Positions 32,933-41,248 of a stretch of DNA of 64,000 bases are shown one piece after another. Source of the DNA: Rhodospirillales bacterium BBD 1991-14 (GTDB taxonomy: Bacteria; Pseudomonadota; Alphaproteobacteria; Kiloniellales; Kiloniellaceae). A program made the translations under genes and the position numbers. The notes under the pieces were generated by a model. That model ran no database searches. It was not told the DNA's origin and saw only the letters and a list, made by a program, of their open reading frames with translations. The DNA is taken from the NCBI GenBank assembly GCA_001657395.1, contig LYSY01000011.1, positions 1-64,000 on the forward strand, written 5' to 3'. Every line of letters begins with the position of its first letter. The first letter of the stretch is position 1.

Positions 32933-34419
32933 GCGCGCTGTCCCTTGCGATAGGCCGTGTAGATCGGCGCGGCGATGAAGATCAGGGTGAGCAGGAAGAT
33001 GCCCACCGCGATGGGCTGCTCGAAAAAGGCGAGCAGGCTGCCGTCGTTCAGCATAAGTCCCTGGCGCAATGACTGTTCCAGGGTCTTGCCCAGCGCCATG
33101 CCGATCACGATGGGCGCAAGCGGCACGCCGGCGAGGCGCATGACGACGCCGAAGAGGCCGGCCAGGACAGCAACGATCACGTCGATGGGATTGCCGCGGA
33201 CGGCGAAAGCGCCGACCACCGACATCAGCACCACCCAGCCCATCAGCAGCGGTTCGGGCAGCCCCATGACCCGGCGGAAGCCCTGGGCGCCGACGGCGCC
33301 GAAAAGGACCATCAGCAGGTTGGCAATGAGGATGACGACAAAGGCGCCGATCATGATCTCCGGATTGTTCTGGAAGAGCTGGACGCCGGGCACCAGCCCC
33401 TGAATCAGGAGAGCGCCGAGCAGCACGACGGTGCCGCCGTCGCCGGGGATGCCGAGCGCCAGGGTCGGCACCAGGGCGCCGCCGGTCACGGCGTTGTTGG
33501 AGGCCTCTGAGGCGATGACACCGTCCGGCTCCCCCTTGCCGAAGTTCTCGCGGCGCGGCGAGGAGCGTTTGGCTTCGGCGTAGCTGACGAAGGTCGCCGC
33601 CGTGGCGCCGGTGCCGGGCAGAATGCCGATGGCCGTGCCGATGGCGCTGCTCTGCACCAGCATGCGCAGGCGAATGCGGATGTCGTGCCAGCGCGGCAGG
33701 CGAAAGCCGACGCCGGCAACGTCCGGCGGCTTGCCCTCCAGGTAATAGGCCGCCCGGGTGAAGGCCTCGGAGAGCGCAAAGAGCCCGATCAGCACGGAGA
33801 TCAGCGACAACCCGCCCGCCAGGGTGTCGATACCGAAGCCGAAGCGCGACAGGCCGGTCATGGTGTCCGGCCCGATCGACGCCAGGAACAGGCCGATCGC
33901 GCCGGCCAGCAGGCCCTTCACGGTGCTGCCGCTGGAAACCCAGGCGATGCAGGTCAGCGCAAAGAGGATGAGGGCGAAGGTCTCCACCGGGCCGAAGTAG
34001 ACCGACAGCCGGGCCAACTGGGGCGCGGCGATGATCAGCACCACCAGCGAGAACACGCCGCCGAAGGCCGAGGCGAAGGTGGCCCAGCCGAGCGCCAGGT
34101 CGGCCTTGCCGGCCTTGGCCATGGGATAGCCGTCCAGGACGGTGGCGGCGGACTGCGGCGTGCCCGGCGTGTTGATCAGGATCGCAGTGATCGAACCGCC
34201 GTAGACCGAGCTGCAATAGATCGACAGCAACAGGGCGATGGCCGCCGGCGTCCCCATGGAATAGGTGAAGGGCAAAGCCACCACGAGCGCGACCACCGTG
34301 CCCATGCCCGGCAGCGCGCCGACCAGCGTGCCGTAGGCGGTGCCGACCAGGATGGCGAGCAGCACCTGCCAGGAGGCGATCTGGGTCAGGGCCAGCGAGA
34401 GGTTGTCCAGCACGCCCAC
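32929..34419 (-). CDS. tctA: tripartite tricarboxylate transporter large permease, TctA family
   Basis: Membrane protein of 496 residues with about eleven hydrophobic segments. Family landmarks are GTLVGALPGMGTVVALVVALPFTYSMGTPAAIALLLSIYCSSVYGGSITAILINTPGTP near the N-terminus and a second G-rich repeat GILPGTGATAATFVSYAEAKR. GALVPTLALGIPGDGGTVVLLGALLIQGLVPG is the later signature. It starts with GTG overlapping the tctB stop by one base. Its partner genes tctB and tctC are upstream; ligands of this class are di- or tricarboxylates and other organic anions. Confidence 0.94.
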   Translation of the reverse strand: MGVLDNLSLALTQIASWQVLLAILVGTAYGTLVGALPGMGTVVALVVALPFTYSMGTPAAIALLLSIYCSSVYGGSITAILINTPGTPQSAATVLDGYPMAKAGKADLALGWATFASAFGGVFSLVVLIIAAPQLARLSVYFGPVETFALILFALTCIAWVSSGSTVKGLLAGAIGLFLASIGPDTMTGLSRFGFGIDTLAGGLSLISVLIGLFALSEAFTRAAYYLEGKPPDVAGVGFRLPRWHDIRIRLRMLVQSSAIGTAIGILPGTGATAATFVSYAEAKRSSPRRENFGKGEPDGVIASEASNNAVTGGALVPTLALGIPGDGGTVVLLGALLIQGLVPGVQLFQNNPEIMIGAFVVILIANLLMVLFGAVGAQGFRRVMGLPEPLLMGWVVLMSVVGAFAVRGNPIDVIVAVLAGLFGVVMRLAGVPLAPIVIGMALGKTLEQSLRQGLMLNDGSLLAFFEQPIAVGIFLLTLIFIAAPIYTAYRKGQRA

Positions 34420-34898
34420 TAGAAGGAAATCCAGTCGGTCTCGGGCAGCGGCAGTTCCAAAAGCCGGCTGAAGAGGTACCAGACCGCAAAGGGACCGAGG
34501 ACGCTGGTCAGGGTCAGGGTGGTCCAGCCCCGGTAACCGAAGAAGAGGCAGAACAGGAACATGCCGGGGGCCGCGGCGGCGACGAAGCCGGCATGGGGCA
34601 GCGCCAGGGCAACGGCAAGGCAGACGGCGCCGACCGCCAGCAGCCTCCTGAGCTCCGCCGCGCCGATACGCAACGTCTTGTCACCCGAGGCCTCGGTCTC
34701 ACCCGAAGCTTTGGCGGTGATCAGCAGCAGCAGCGAAAGCAGAAAGACCAGACCGAGAAAAATGCGCGGCGTGAAGACCGTCGAGACATCCCCGCCGAAA
34801 CTCGGGACATCGTACTCCTCGGAAAAGGTCGAGCCGAAGAGCGCCGCCGCCGCCAGGGCGATCACGGCAAAAACGATGCGCTCAAAGCTGACCGGCAT
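34419..34898 (-). CDS. tctB: tripartite tricarboxylate transporter small permease, TctB family
   Basis: Four-segment membrane protein of 159 residues: SFERIVFAVIALAAAALFGSTF, IFLGLVFLLSLLLLITAKA, LLAVGAVCLAVALALPHAGFVAAAAPGMFLFCLFFGYRGW and LTSVLGPFAVWYLFSRLLELPLP. The last segment, a YLFSRLL/ELPLP ending, is characteristic of TctB. The gene is one base overlapped with tctA and lies 70 bp after tctC. Confidence 0.9.
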   Translation of the reverse strand: MPVSFERIVFAVIALAAAALFGSTFSEEYDVPSFGGDVSTVFTPRIFLGLVFLLSLLLLITAKASGETEASGDKTLRIGAAELRRLLAVGAVCLAVALALPHAGFVAAAAPGMFLFCLFFGYRGWTTLTLTSVLGPFAVWYLFSRLLELPLPETDWISF

Positions 34899-34923
34899 GG
34901 CGAAATCCCCATCGTGCCGAAAG

Positions 34924-34952
34924 GCCCGGCCCTCCCCCCAAAAGGACCGGGC
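34924..34952 (-). promoter_or_regulatory. possible hairpin between tctC and tctB
   Basis: GCCCGG (34924-34929) and CCGGGC (34947-34952) can form a 6-bp stem with a 17-base loop in the tctC-tctB gap. It is weaker than the hairpin between dctP and dctQ but occupies the same position, just after the binding-protein gene. Confidence 0.4.
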
Positions 34953-34968
34953 GCTTCCGGCCCTGCTG

Positions 34969-35907
34969 CTACTTGATAAGCCCGGCTTCCTTCAGCAGGG
35001 CGCCGTTCTGTTCGTACTGCTGGGCAAAGAACTCGGCGAACTCCTGGCGCGGGAGATAGCGGACCTGGCGCTTCGCCTTTTTCATGTTTTCGCGGAAGCT
35101 CTCCGAGTTGGCGGCGATGTCGCAGGCGTCCGAGAGCTTGGTCACGATCTGCTCGGGGGTCCCGGCCGGGGCGAAAAAGCCGAACCAGACATAGGACTCC
35201 ACCGGCTTTCCGAGTTCGGCCAGGGTGGGCACGTCCGGAAACTCCTCGGAGCGCTCGAGGTCCAGAATGGCGAGCGGCCGCAAGCCGAAGCGCGCCTTGG
35301 CATCGCTGAACCAGATCGCCATGTCGACCCGCCCGCCCAGCATGGACTTGGCAACCTCGTTGATGCCCTCATGGGGCAGGTAGTTGAACTTCACACCATA
35401 GGCGTTGGCCACCGCGGCCTGGGCGATATGCGGCAGCGAGCCAGGCGGCGGACCGCCGGTGACCACCCTGTCGGACTTCGCCTTGGCGATCAGATCGTCG
35501 ATGGTCCTGATCGGCGAGTCCTCCAGCACCGTCACGAAGAGCGGCCCCTGGGCGACAAGGCAGATCGGCGCCCAACTGTCGGCGTTGTAGCTGGTCTTGC
35601 GCAGATGCGGCTGCGTCGTGGTCGTGCCCACGGGCATGAAGCCCAGGTTATAACCGTCCGGCTTGGCCTTGGAGAGCTGCGTCGCGCCGATGGTGCCGCC
35701 GGCGCCCGTGACATTGCTGACAACGATGTCGGTCCCCAGGATCTTCTCCATCTCCGCGGCGAAGAAGCGACCGGGCACATCGGTGCCGCCCCCGGCGCTA
35801 AAGGGGATCATCATGCCGATGGAGCGTTCCGGGTATTCGGCCTGAGCAGCGGTGCCGCTGGCCAGGGCAACCAGTGTCGCGGCGCAGACGGCCGGTATCA
35901 GTTTCAT
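34969..35907 (-). CDS. tctC: tripartite tricarboxylate transporter substrate-binding protein, TctC family
   Basis: Periplasmic binding protein of 312 residues. The signal peptide MKLIPAVCAATLVALASGTAAQA ends before EYPERS. The mature protein shows MIPFSAGGGTDVPGRFFAAEMEKILGTDIVVSNVTGAGG, typical of the Bug/TctC fold. Other blocks are LSKAKPDGYNLGFMP and FFAPAGTPEQIVTKLSDAC. GGGAGGAAATC precedes the ATG. It is the first gene of the operon and lies directly behind the LacI-type palindrome. Bug-type receptors bind many carboxylates, so the ligand cannot be named. Confidence 0.93.
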   Translation of the reverse strand: MKLIPAVCAATLVALASGTAAQAEYPERSIGMMIPFSAGGGTDVPGRFFAAEMEKILGTDIVVSNVTGAGGTIGATQLSKAKPDGYNLGFMPVGTTTTQPHLRKTSYNADSWAPICLVAQGPLFVTVLEDSPIRTIDDLIAKAKSDRVVTGGPPPGSLPHIAQAAVANAYGVKFNYLPHEGINEVAKSMLGGRVDMAIWFSDAKARFGLRPLAILDLERSEEFPDVPTLAELGKPVESYVWFGFFAPAGTPEQIVTKLSDACDIAANSESFRENMKKAKRQVRYLPRQEFAEFFAQQYEQNGALLKEAGLIK

Positions 35908-35953
35908 GATTTCCTCCCAGATGAACGAAGCCCAATTCCATGAGTCTTGATTG

Positions 35954-35973
35954 ATATGCATTCGAATGCATAT
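35954..35973. promoter_or_regulatory. perfect 20-bp palindrome, probable LacI-family operator
   Basis: ATATGCATTCGAATGCATAT is a perfect 20-base dyad with a central CG, the hallmark of LacI-family operators. It lies 46 bp upstream of the tctC start codon, in the control region of the operon that encodes a LacI-type regulator. I infer that it is the regulator's binding site. It is A/T-rich against the surrounding GC-rich DNA. Confidence 0.8.
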
Positions 35974-36218
35974 TGTGGCGCTTGTCAATCGATGATGGGA
36001 TGCAGGCGCCGGACAATGCCGGGCGGCGGCGAAATCTTTTGTTGCTGGCGCGCCCACCGCAGGCGGCCTGTGGTCCCCTCATAAAGCAGGACTGATGATG
36101 TCGACACTCTCCAGTACAGACCTCCCTCGCCCGCTCCACGCGAACGTCGCCCGCGTCGGATTGCACCTGCGCAAGCCGTTGCTGAGCCCAGAGCTGGGCC
36201 GGGCCGAGGGTTAAGGCG
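35974..36218. other. intergenic, no gene seen
   Basis: The rest of the 311-base gap between the divergent tctC and alpha/beta hydrolase genes. No RNA gene, terminator or conserved frame is apparent. The gap must hold the promoters of both flanking genes. Confidence 0.45.
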
Positions 36219-36968
36219 ATGGCGCGTTTTCTCCTGCTGCATGGCGCCTGGCACGGCGGCTGGTGCTGGTCGGCGGTCGCCGAGCGTCTGGAAAGCGCCG
36301 GCCACCGCGTGTCGGCGCCGGACCTGCCGGGTCTAGGGGCCGATGCCGGCGGTCTGTCTCCGGACATCGGCCTGGAGACTCACCTCGCTTTTGCGCTCGA
36401 CGCGCTCGAGAGCCTCGGCGGCGGCGTCCTCTGCGGACATTCCTACGGCGGCATGCTGGCACGGGGCCTGGTCGACCGGCGGCCCGACCTCGTTGCCGGG
36501 CTGGTCCTGATCGAGGCACTCTGGCCCGGAGACGGCAAGGCGGCCTTCGACGTCATTCCGCCCGCCGCCCGGGAGCGGTTCCGTGAAGCCGCCGAGACCG
36601 CGGGTCAGGGCTGGCGCCTGCCGCCACCCGATGTTTCCCAGTTTGCCATTGCCGATGCGGCACTGGCCGCCGGCATCGCCCGGCGGCTGACGGATCACCC
36701 GCTGAAGACCTTCACCGATCCGCTGCGGCTCTCCGGCCCGGCTCGGCTGCCGCGGGGCCCCGTCTTTCTCATCGCCACGGACCGCGACCCGCAGCCCTAT
36801 GCCGAGACCGCCGACACCCTTGCGGCAGAAGGCTGGACCGTGATGCGCCACGCCGGCGGCCACGCCATGATGATGACCGCACCGGACTTCGTCGCGGCGG
36901 CTTTGCTGGGGGCCGCCGCACAGACCGATTTAGACCGAGAAAGGAGAAACGATGCGCAAGGAGACTAA
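36219..36968 (+). CDS. alpha/beta hydrolase, methyl/ester hydrolase-like
   Basis: Hydrolase of 249 residues. FLLLHGAWHGGWCWSAVAERLESAGHRVSAPDLPG is the oxyanion strand of the plant methylesterase-type and bacterial esterase families, VLCGHSYGGMLARG is the nucleophile elbow, and HAGGHAMMMTAPDF holds the probable catalytic His. Its 3' end overlaps the cupin gene by 17 bases, so the two are coupled. An ester-cleaving step on an unknown substrate is likely. Confidence 0.87.
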   Translation: MARFLLLHGAWHGGWCWSAVAERLESAGHRVSAPDLPGLGADAGGLSPDIGLETHLAFALDALESLGGGVLCGHSYGGMLARGLVDRRPDLVAGLVLIEALWPGDGKAAFDVIPPAARERFREAAETAGQGWRLPPPDVSQFAIADAALAAGIARRLTDHPLKTFTDPLRLSGPARLPRGPVFLIATDRDPQPYAETADTLAAEGWTVMRHAGGHAMMMTAPDFVAAALLGAAAQTDLDRERRNDAQGD

Positions 36969-37497
36969 CATCCGCTTCGACGAGGCGACCGGGGCCTGGT
37001 TCGGCGGATCGATGCCAATCCCCCGCAGCGAGATGGATCAGCGGGTCTGGCGGTTCAGCGAGCTGGTTCCCTCGCCGCGCGCCTTCCCGGACTGCAGCCT
37101 GCCCGGCCACATCCGCACGCTCTACAGCGCCCTCGGCCATGGCTCGGACGAGGAGCAGCTCGAAGGCACCGCCGTCGAGCAGGCCGAGAACTATCACATC
37201 GACTTCGTGAAGGCGGCCCCCGGCAACGGCGCCGCCCTGCACAGCCACGGCTCGGAGGAGACCTTCGTCGCCCTGACCGGACAGTGGGTGGTCTTCTGGG
37301 GCGACGGTGGGGAGGGCGGCAGCACGCTGCTGGAACCCTTCGACGGCATCGTCGTTCCCGGCGGCGTGCTGCGCGGCTTCCGCAACGCCGGGACGGAAGA
37401 AGCGACGCTGATGGCGATCCTGGGCGCGCGCAACGCCGGCCACTGCATCTGGGCCGAAAGCCTGCAGCCCGCCTTCGCCAAGCAGACGGCGGGGTGA
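36952..37497 (+). CDS. cupin domain protein
   Basis: Single-domain cupin-like protein of 181 residues. The metal-binding motif 1 is probably NGAALHSHGSEETFVALTGQWVVFWGDG and motif 2 PFDGIVVPGGVLRGFRNAGTEEATLM, where the usual His is replaced, so metal binding may be partial. The gene begins 17 bases inside the end of the alpha/beta hydrolase gene. A dioxygenase, isomerase or ligand-binding role is possible; the substrate is unknown. Confidence 0.82.
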   Translation: MRKETNIRFDEATGAWFGGSMPIPRSEMDQRVWRFSELVPSPRAFPDCSLPGHIRTLYSALGHGSDEEQLEGTAVEQAENYHIDFVKAAPGNGAALHSHGSEETFVALTGQWVVFWGDGGEGGSTLLEPFDGIVVPGGVLRGFRNAGTEEATLMAILGARNAGHCIWAESLQPAFAKQTAG

Positions 37498-37581
37498 CGC
37501 AGCCCCGACACGGGCGCACAACACCCATGCCGTCCGCCCGGCGCGGCCGTGAAGCGGTGGCCCGAACCCCGGCAACAGATG

Positions 37582-38475
37582 CTAAAGATCGATCTTCCTG
37601 CCGATGCGCCCTTCCACCGCGCGCATGGCGGCGGAGAAGTCCGCGTCGCCAAAGCCGGCCGCCTCGGCCTCTTCCAGGGTGGCGATCACGGCGTCAAGCG
37701 CCGGGTAGGCTTTCGGGTCGGGGGCCATGGCGCGGGCGAGCCGCGCATCCTTCAGCATGAACTTCAGCATGAAGAGCGGCGAGAAGTCGCCGGAGCGCAT
37801 GCGCGGCACCCGGTTCTCGAAGTAACGGGAATAGGCAAAGCCGGTGCCCTGGGTGACGATGTCGAAGAAGGCCTCGATGTCGGCGCCGGTCTCCAGGCAG
37901 AGTCCCATGGCCTCGGCCACCGCCACCGCATGGCCGGCGACCAGGGTCTGGTGGATCAGCTTCATGTGGTTGCCGGCCCCGGAGGGCCCGCAGTGGCGGA
38001 TCAACTGGCCGCAGGCGGCAAGCACCGGCTGCGCCCGGGCAAAGGCCTCGTCATCGCCGCCGACGACGAAGCTGATGGTGCCTTCCTCGGCCTGCTTCAC
38101 CGAGCCCAGCATGGAGGCGTCGAGATGGCTGGCGCCCCGCGCCTTCAGGCCGGCATAGACGTCGCGCGTGGCATCGGGCCCGACGGTGGAACAGTCGATG
38201 GTGATGCTGCCGGCGCGAATGGCCGCCGCCACACCCTCCGGCCCCAGGTAAACGGCGCGCAGCACATCGTTGTTGGGCAGGCAGGACAGCAGCACGTCGC
38301 AGGCCCCGGCGATCTCCGCGAGAGACCCCGTCGTCTCGGCCCCCGCCTCCGCATAGACCCGCGCCGCCAGCGCGCCGTCGAGATCGTAGCCCAGCACCGC
38401 ACCCGGATAAGCCGCCGCCAGACGGCGGGTCATGGGCGCCCCCATGGCCCCCAGGCCGATAAAGCCGATTTTCAT
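37582..38475 (-). CDS. NAD(P)-dependent beta-hydroxyacid dehydrogenase (3-hydroxyisobutyrate dehydrogenase family)
   Basis: Enzyme of 297 residues. The Rossmann motif IGFIGLGAMGAPMTRRL, DCSTVGPDATRDVYAGLKARGASHLDAS and the catalytic helix GAGNHMKLIHQTLVAGHAVAVAEAMGL with its Lys match the family that includes 3-hydroxyisobutyrate, tartronate semialdehyde and 6-phosphogluconate-like dehydrogenases. Which hydroxy acid is oxidised or reduced cannot be told. It is monocistronic and convergent with the cupin gene. Confidence 0.9.
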   Translation of the reverse strand: MKIGFIGLGAMGAPMTRRLAAAYPGAVLGYDLDGALAARVYAEAGAETTGSLAEIAGACDVLLSCLPNNDVLRAVYLGPEGVAAAIRAGSITIDCSTVGPDATRDVYAGLKARGASHLDASMLGSVKQAEEGTISFVVGGDDEAFARAQPVLAACGQLIRHCGPSGAGNHMKLIHQTLVAGHAVAVAEAMGLCLETGADIEAFFDIVTQGTGFAYSRYFENRVPRMRSGDFSPLFMLKFMLKDARLARAMAPDPKAYPALDAVIATLEEAEAAGFGDADFSAAMRAVEGRIGRKIDL

Positions 38476-38573
38476 GGCATTCCCCCCAAGAGCCGCGTCG
38501 ATCTCCGGCGCCGCTGAACGCGCGCCGGTTCTGTCGATTACGGGCCGGGAGGCAGCATATTAGGAGAAGGGAA

Positions 38574-38649
38574 TGGTGCCCAGGGGCGGAATCGAACCAC
38601 CGACACCATGATTTTCAGTCATGTGCTCTACCAACTGAGCTACCTGGGC
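38574..38649 (-). tRNA. tRNA-Phe (GAA anticodon)
   Basis: 76 nt including an encoded CCA. On the minus strand the acceptor arms are GCCCAGG/CCTGGGC with discriminator A. The D arm is GCTC..GAGC, the anticodon arm CATGA-CTGAAAA-TCATG reads GAA, and the T arm is GGTGG-TTCGATT-CCGCC. All four arms pair without mismatch. Confidence 0.97.
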
Positions 38650-38800
38650 ACTTGTGGGGTATCGTCTGGGGCCCGGGTGGCCCGATACCTCCGCGCGCTG
38701 CGGAACAGCGACGCAGGCTTATAGGCCCTGGGCCGGCCTCTGTCCAGCCCCCCGGAACAAGAATCCCGTGGCAAGAATCCGGGGGCCGGGAGGCCGGTCC

Positions 38801-39775
38801 TCAGGGGTCCAGGATCAGGCGCAGGGTGAGCGGCTCGCCGTCGCGCAGAACCGTCACTGCGACGGCCTCCCCAGGGCGCTTGAGCTGAATGGCGCTGGTG
38901 GCTTCCGGCACCTTGCGCACCGGCCGGCCGTCGATGGCGGTCACCAGATCGCCGACCTCCAGCCCCGCCCTGGCGGCAGCCCCGCCCGGCTGCAGGCCCC
39001 AGAGCCTGAGGCCCGCCTGGCGCGCGCGTTCCTCCGCTTTCAGAGGCGCAAGCCCGAGGCCCGGGCGCCCGCGGCGCACGGCACCGTGGGCCAGGAGGTC
39101 GTCGAAGACGCGGCGCAGCAGGGCGGCGGAAACAGCGAAGTTCACGCCGATGTTGGCATCGCTTTCCTTGGTGAAGATAGCCGAGAGCAGGCCCACCAGA
39201 CGACCCTCCGGATCGACCAGCGCGCCGCCGGACGCGCCGGGATTGACCACCGCGTCGGTCTGAATGAAGTCCTCGATGGGATTGAAGCCGGTGCCGGCGC
39301 GGTTGACGGCGGAAACCACGCCGCAGGTGACGGAAAGATCCAGCCCGAACTGGTTGCCGACCGCGCAGACCGGGCTGGCCAGCGCCGGCTGCGGCCCGTA
39401 GGGCAGTGGCGGCAGCGCGGCCTCCACCTTCAGAAGCGCCAGATCGCTGGGCGGATCCCGCGCCACCAGCGCCGCCGGAAGCACCCGCCCGTCCGGCAGG
39501 CGCACGGAGATCGACAGGGCACGGTCGACCACGTGCAGCGCTGTCGCCAGATAGCCGCCGGGAGCGATCGCCACCGCCGTGCCCTCCGGCGCCACGCCGG
39601 GCGGCAGCTCCGGCTGGCCGCCCTGGGGCTGGCCGGGCCAGAGCGGCAGGACCGAGACCACGGACTCAAGAATCTTGGGATCGAAGGTCTGGGCGGCTGC
39701 GGCGCTGTTGCCCTGCAGACCGGCCAGCACCAGCAGAGCGGCCAAGCCCCAGGCCCACGGATCAAGCAGCCTCAC
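38801..39775 (-). CDS. S1C family trypsin-like serine protease with PDZ domain (DegP/HtrA-like)
   Basis: Secreted protease of 324 residues. The signal peptide is LAALLVLAGLQGNSAAAA. The triad falls at His81 (ATALHVVD), Asp111 (PPSDLALLKV) and Ser182 (NPGASGGALVD). A single PDZ domain occupies about residues 240-320 (LQPGGAAARAGLEVGDLVTAIDGRPVRKVP). The active-site Gly-Asn-Ser is replaced by Gly-Ala-Ser. The start is GTG, 3 bases after the yacG stop, so it is probably translated with the housekeeping operon. A role in envelope protein quality control is likely. Confidence 0.9.
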   Translation of the reverse strand: MRLLDPWAWGLAALLVLAGLQGNSAAAAQTFDPKILESVVSVLPLWPGQPQGGQPELPPGVAPEGTAVAIAPGGYLATALHVVDRALSISVRLPDGRVLPAALVARDPPSDLALLKVEAALPPLPYGPQPALASPVCAVGNQFGLDLSVTCGVVSAVNRAGTGFNPIEDFIQTDAVVNPGASGGALVDPEGRLVGLLSAIFTKESDANIGVNFAVSAALLRRVFDDLLAHGAVRRGRPGLGLAPLKAEERARQAGLRLWGLQPGGAAARAGLEVGDLVTAIDGRPVRKVPEATSAIQLKRPGEAVAVTVLRDGEPLTLRLILDP

Positions 39776-39778
39776 GGC

Positions 39779-40045
39779 TCAGGAGTCCTCATCGCCGTCA
39801 TCGCCCACCTCGCCAAGGCTATCCCTCAGGGCGTCTCCGGGGCCCTCTTCCGGGCCATCCTCTGCCGGAACGCGGTAGTTGCCTTTCATCCAGCGTCCGA
39901 GGTCGATGTCGGCGCAGCGCTTGGAGCAGAAGGGGCGGAAGCGGTGCAGGGTCGGCGCGGAACAGATCGGGCAGCGCCGCCGCGCGCCGTCCTTGCGCGG
40001 CAAGGGCACCACCCGCGCATCGCCGGGCCCGCTGTCGTCGGTCAT
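39779..40045 (-). CDS. yacG: DNA gyrase inhibitor YacG
   Basis: Zinc-ribbon protein of 88 residues. Cys25, Cys28, Cys40 and Cys44 lie in CPICSAPTLHRFRPFCSKRC, and DLGRWMKGNYRVP is the usual tail of the motif. YacG binds DNA gyrase and blocks its activity. The acidic C-terminus (EDGPEEGPGDALRDSLGE) is longer than in enteric YacG. It follows the RNase E/G gene by 19 bp, an order typical of Alphaproteobacteria. Confidence 0.93.
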   Translation of the reverse strand: MTDDSGPGDARVVPLPRKDGARRRCPICSAPTLHRFRPFCSKRCADIDLGRWMKGNYRVPAEDGPEEGPGDALRDSLGEVGDDGDEDS

Positions 40046-40064
40046 GGCTCCCTCCTCTTCCAGA

Positions 40065-41240
40065 TTAGTCTAGCACGAGGTCGAAATGGGCCACCAAGGG
40101 GTCGGCCACAAGGGCAATCGGCCCGCCGAGCCGCTGTTCCACCGCTTTCAGGGCCGCCGCCTGACCGTCCTGCAACGCCGCCGCGACTGCGGGGGCAACC
40201 TTCAAAGTCACTCTGTTCGGCGGATGCCCCCTGGCCGTGGCGGCCAGATGGCGCAAGACCTCGTAGGCCAAGGTCTCCGGCGATTTCTCCCAGCCGCGCC
40301 CGCCGATCCCGCAGGGCCGGCAGAGCACTTCGTGCAGCGGCGGACGGCTGCGCCGCCGGGTCATCTCCAAAAGGCCCGAGGGCGACATGCCGAAAACCTG
40401 GCAGGGCTCGGGGTCGTCGGCCACCGCTCGGCGCAGCGCCGCGGCCACCGCCTTGCGGTCCTCCGGTTTCTTCAGGGCCAGGAAGTCGACCACGATGAGC
40501 CCGGAGAGCGCGCGCAGCCTGAGCTGCCGGGCGATTTCCGGCACAGCGGCCTGGTTCACCTCGCGCGCCTGGGCCTGACCGCCGCCACGTCCGTCATGCA
40601 GCGCGGAGTTCACATCGATGGCGGTCAGAGTCTGCACCGGCTCGATCAGCAGCGCAGCGCCACCGGCGCAGTAAACCAGTGGCTGCAGGAGGGCGTCGAT
40701 CTCCGCATCGACGTCAGCAGTCTGGAAGAGTGGCGCTTTGGCTGGCGCAAGATCGAAGGCGCAATCCTCCTCTCCCACTTCGGCCCTCAGCCGTTGCAAG
40801 AGCTCCGCGTCGTCACCCACCACAGAGTTCACCTTTGCGCGCCTTATCAGGTCCAGCAGAACGTCCGGCCCACCGTCAAGCCGCGCCGGCGCGCGGAGCC
40901 CCTGAGTATCGTCGAGGGAGGTGCCGGCGCGCCTGGCGCTGACCCTTGCCCCCTTGTCGGCGGCCGGCGCGCGGATCACGGCAACCGGCAGAGCGCTGCC
41001 TTGCGGCGGCATCGGTCCCTCGACTTCACGGGCCGGCAGGAGGCCGTCGCGCTCCAGCCCGAGGTCGACGAAGGCGCCGTCCAGCCCCTTGTCGAAGCGG
41101 CCGACCTTAGCCAGGAAGCGGTCACCCACCTGCACCGGCGCGGTGTCACGCAGAATCAGCAGGTCTTCCAGCAACCCATCGCGCAGCACCGCCGCGCGGA
41201 TCTCCCCGGGCAGTGCGGAAACAATCAGATCTGCCGACAT
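40065..41240 (-). CDS. ribonuclease E/G family protein
   Basis: Ribonuclease of 391 residues resembling the short, RNase G-like members found in Alphaproteobacteria. RILRDTAPVQVGDRFLAKVGRFDKGLDGAFVDLG-like sequence at the N-terminus is the S1 region. LTAIDVNSALHDGRGGG and GLIVVDFLALKKPEDR hold the two catalytic, Mg-binding aspartates. CRPCGIGGRGWE corresponds to the zinc-link Cys pair. It is shorter than RNase E and lacks a scaffold tail, so a separate degradosome RNase E probably exists elsewhere. It starts 8 bp after maf. Confidence 0.88.
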   Translation of the reverse strand: MSADLIVSALPGEIRAAVLRDGLLEDLLILRDTAPVQVGDRFLAKVGRFDKGLDGAFVDLGLERDGLLPAREVEGPMPPQGSALPVAVIRAPAADKGARVSARRAGTSLDDTQGLRAPARLDGGPDVLLDLIRRAKVNSVVGDDAELLQRLRAEVGEEDCAFDLAPAKAPLFQTADVDAEIDALLQPLVYCAGGAALLIEPVQTLTAIDVNSALHDGRGGGQAQAREVNQAAVPEIARQLRLRALSGLIVVDFLALKKPEDRKAVAAALRRAVADDPEPCQVFGMSPSGLLEMTRRRSRPPLHEVLCRPCGIGGRGWEKSPETLAYEVLRHLAATARGHPPNRVTLKVAPAVAAALQDGQAAALKAVEQRLGGPIALVADPLVAHFDLVLD

Positions 41241-41248
41241 CGCCTGGA

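Noticed and set aside
31790-34489. Open frame of 899 codons ending in the LacI gene
   Set aside because: The real LacI start at 32932 overlaps the tctA stop as ATGA. The upstream part is antisense-like reading of tctA in another frame.
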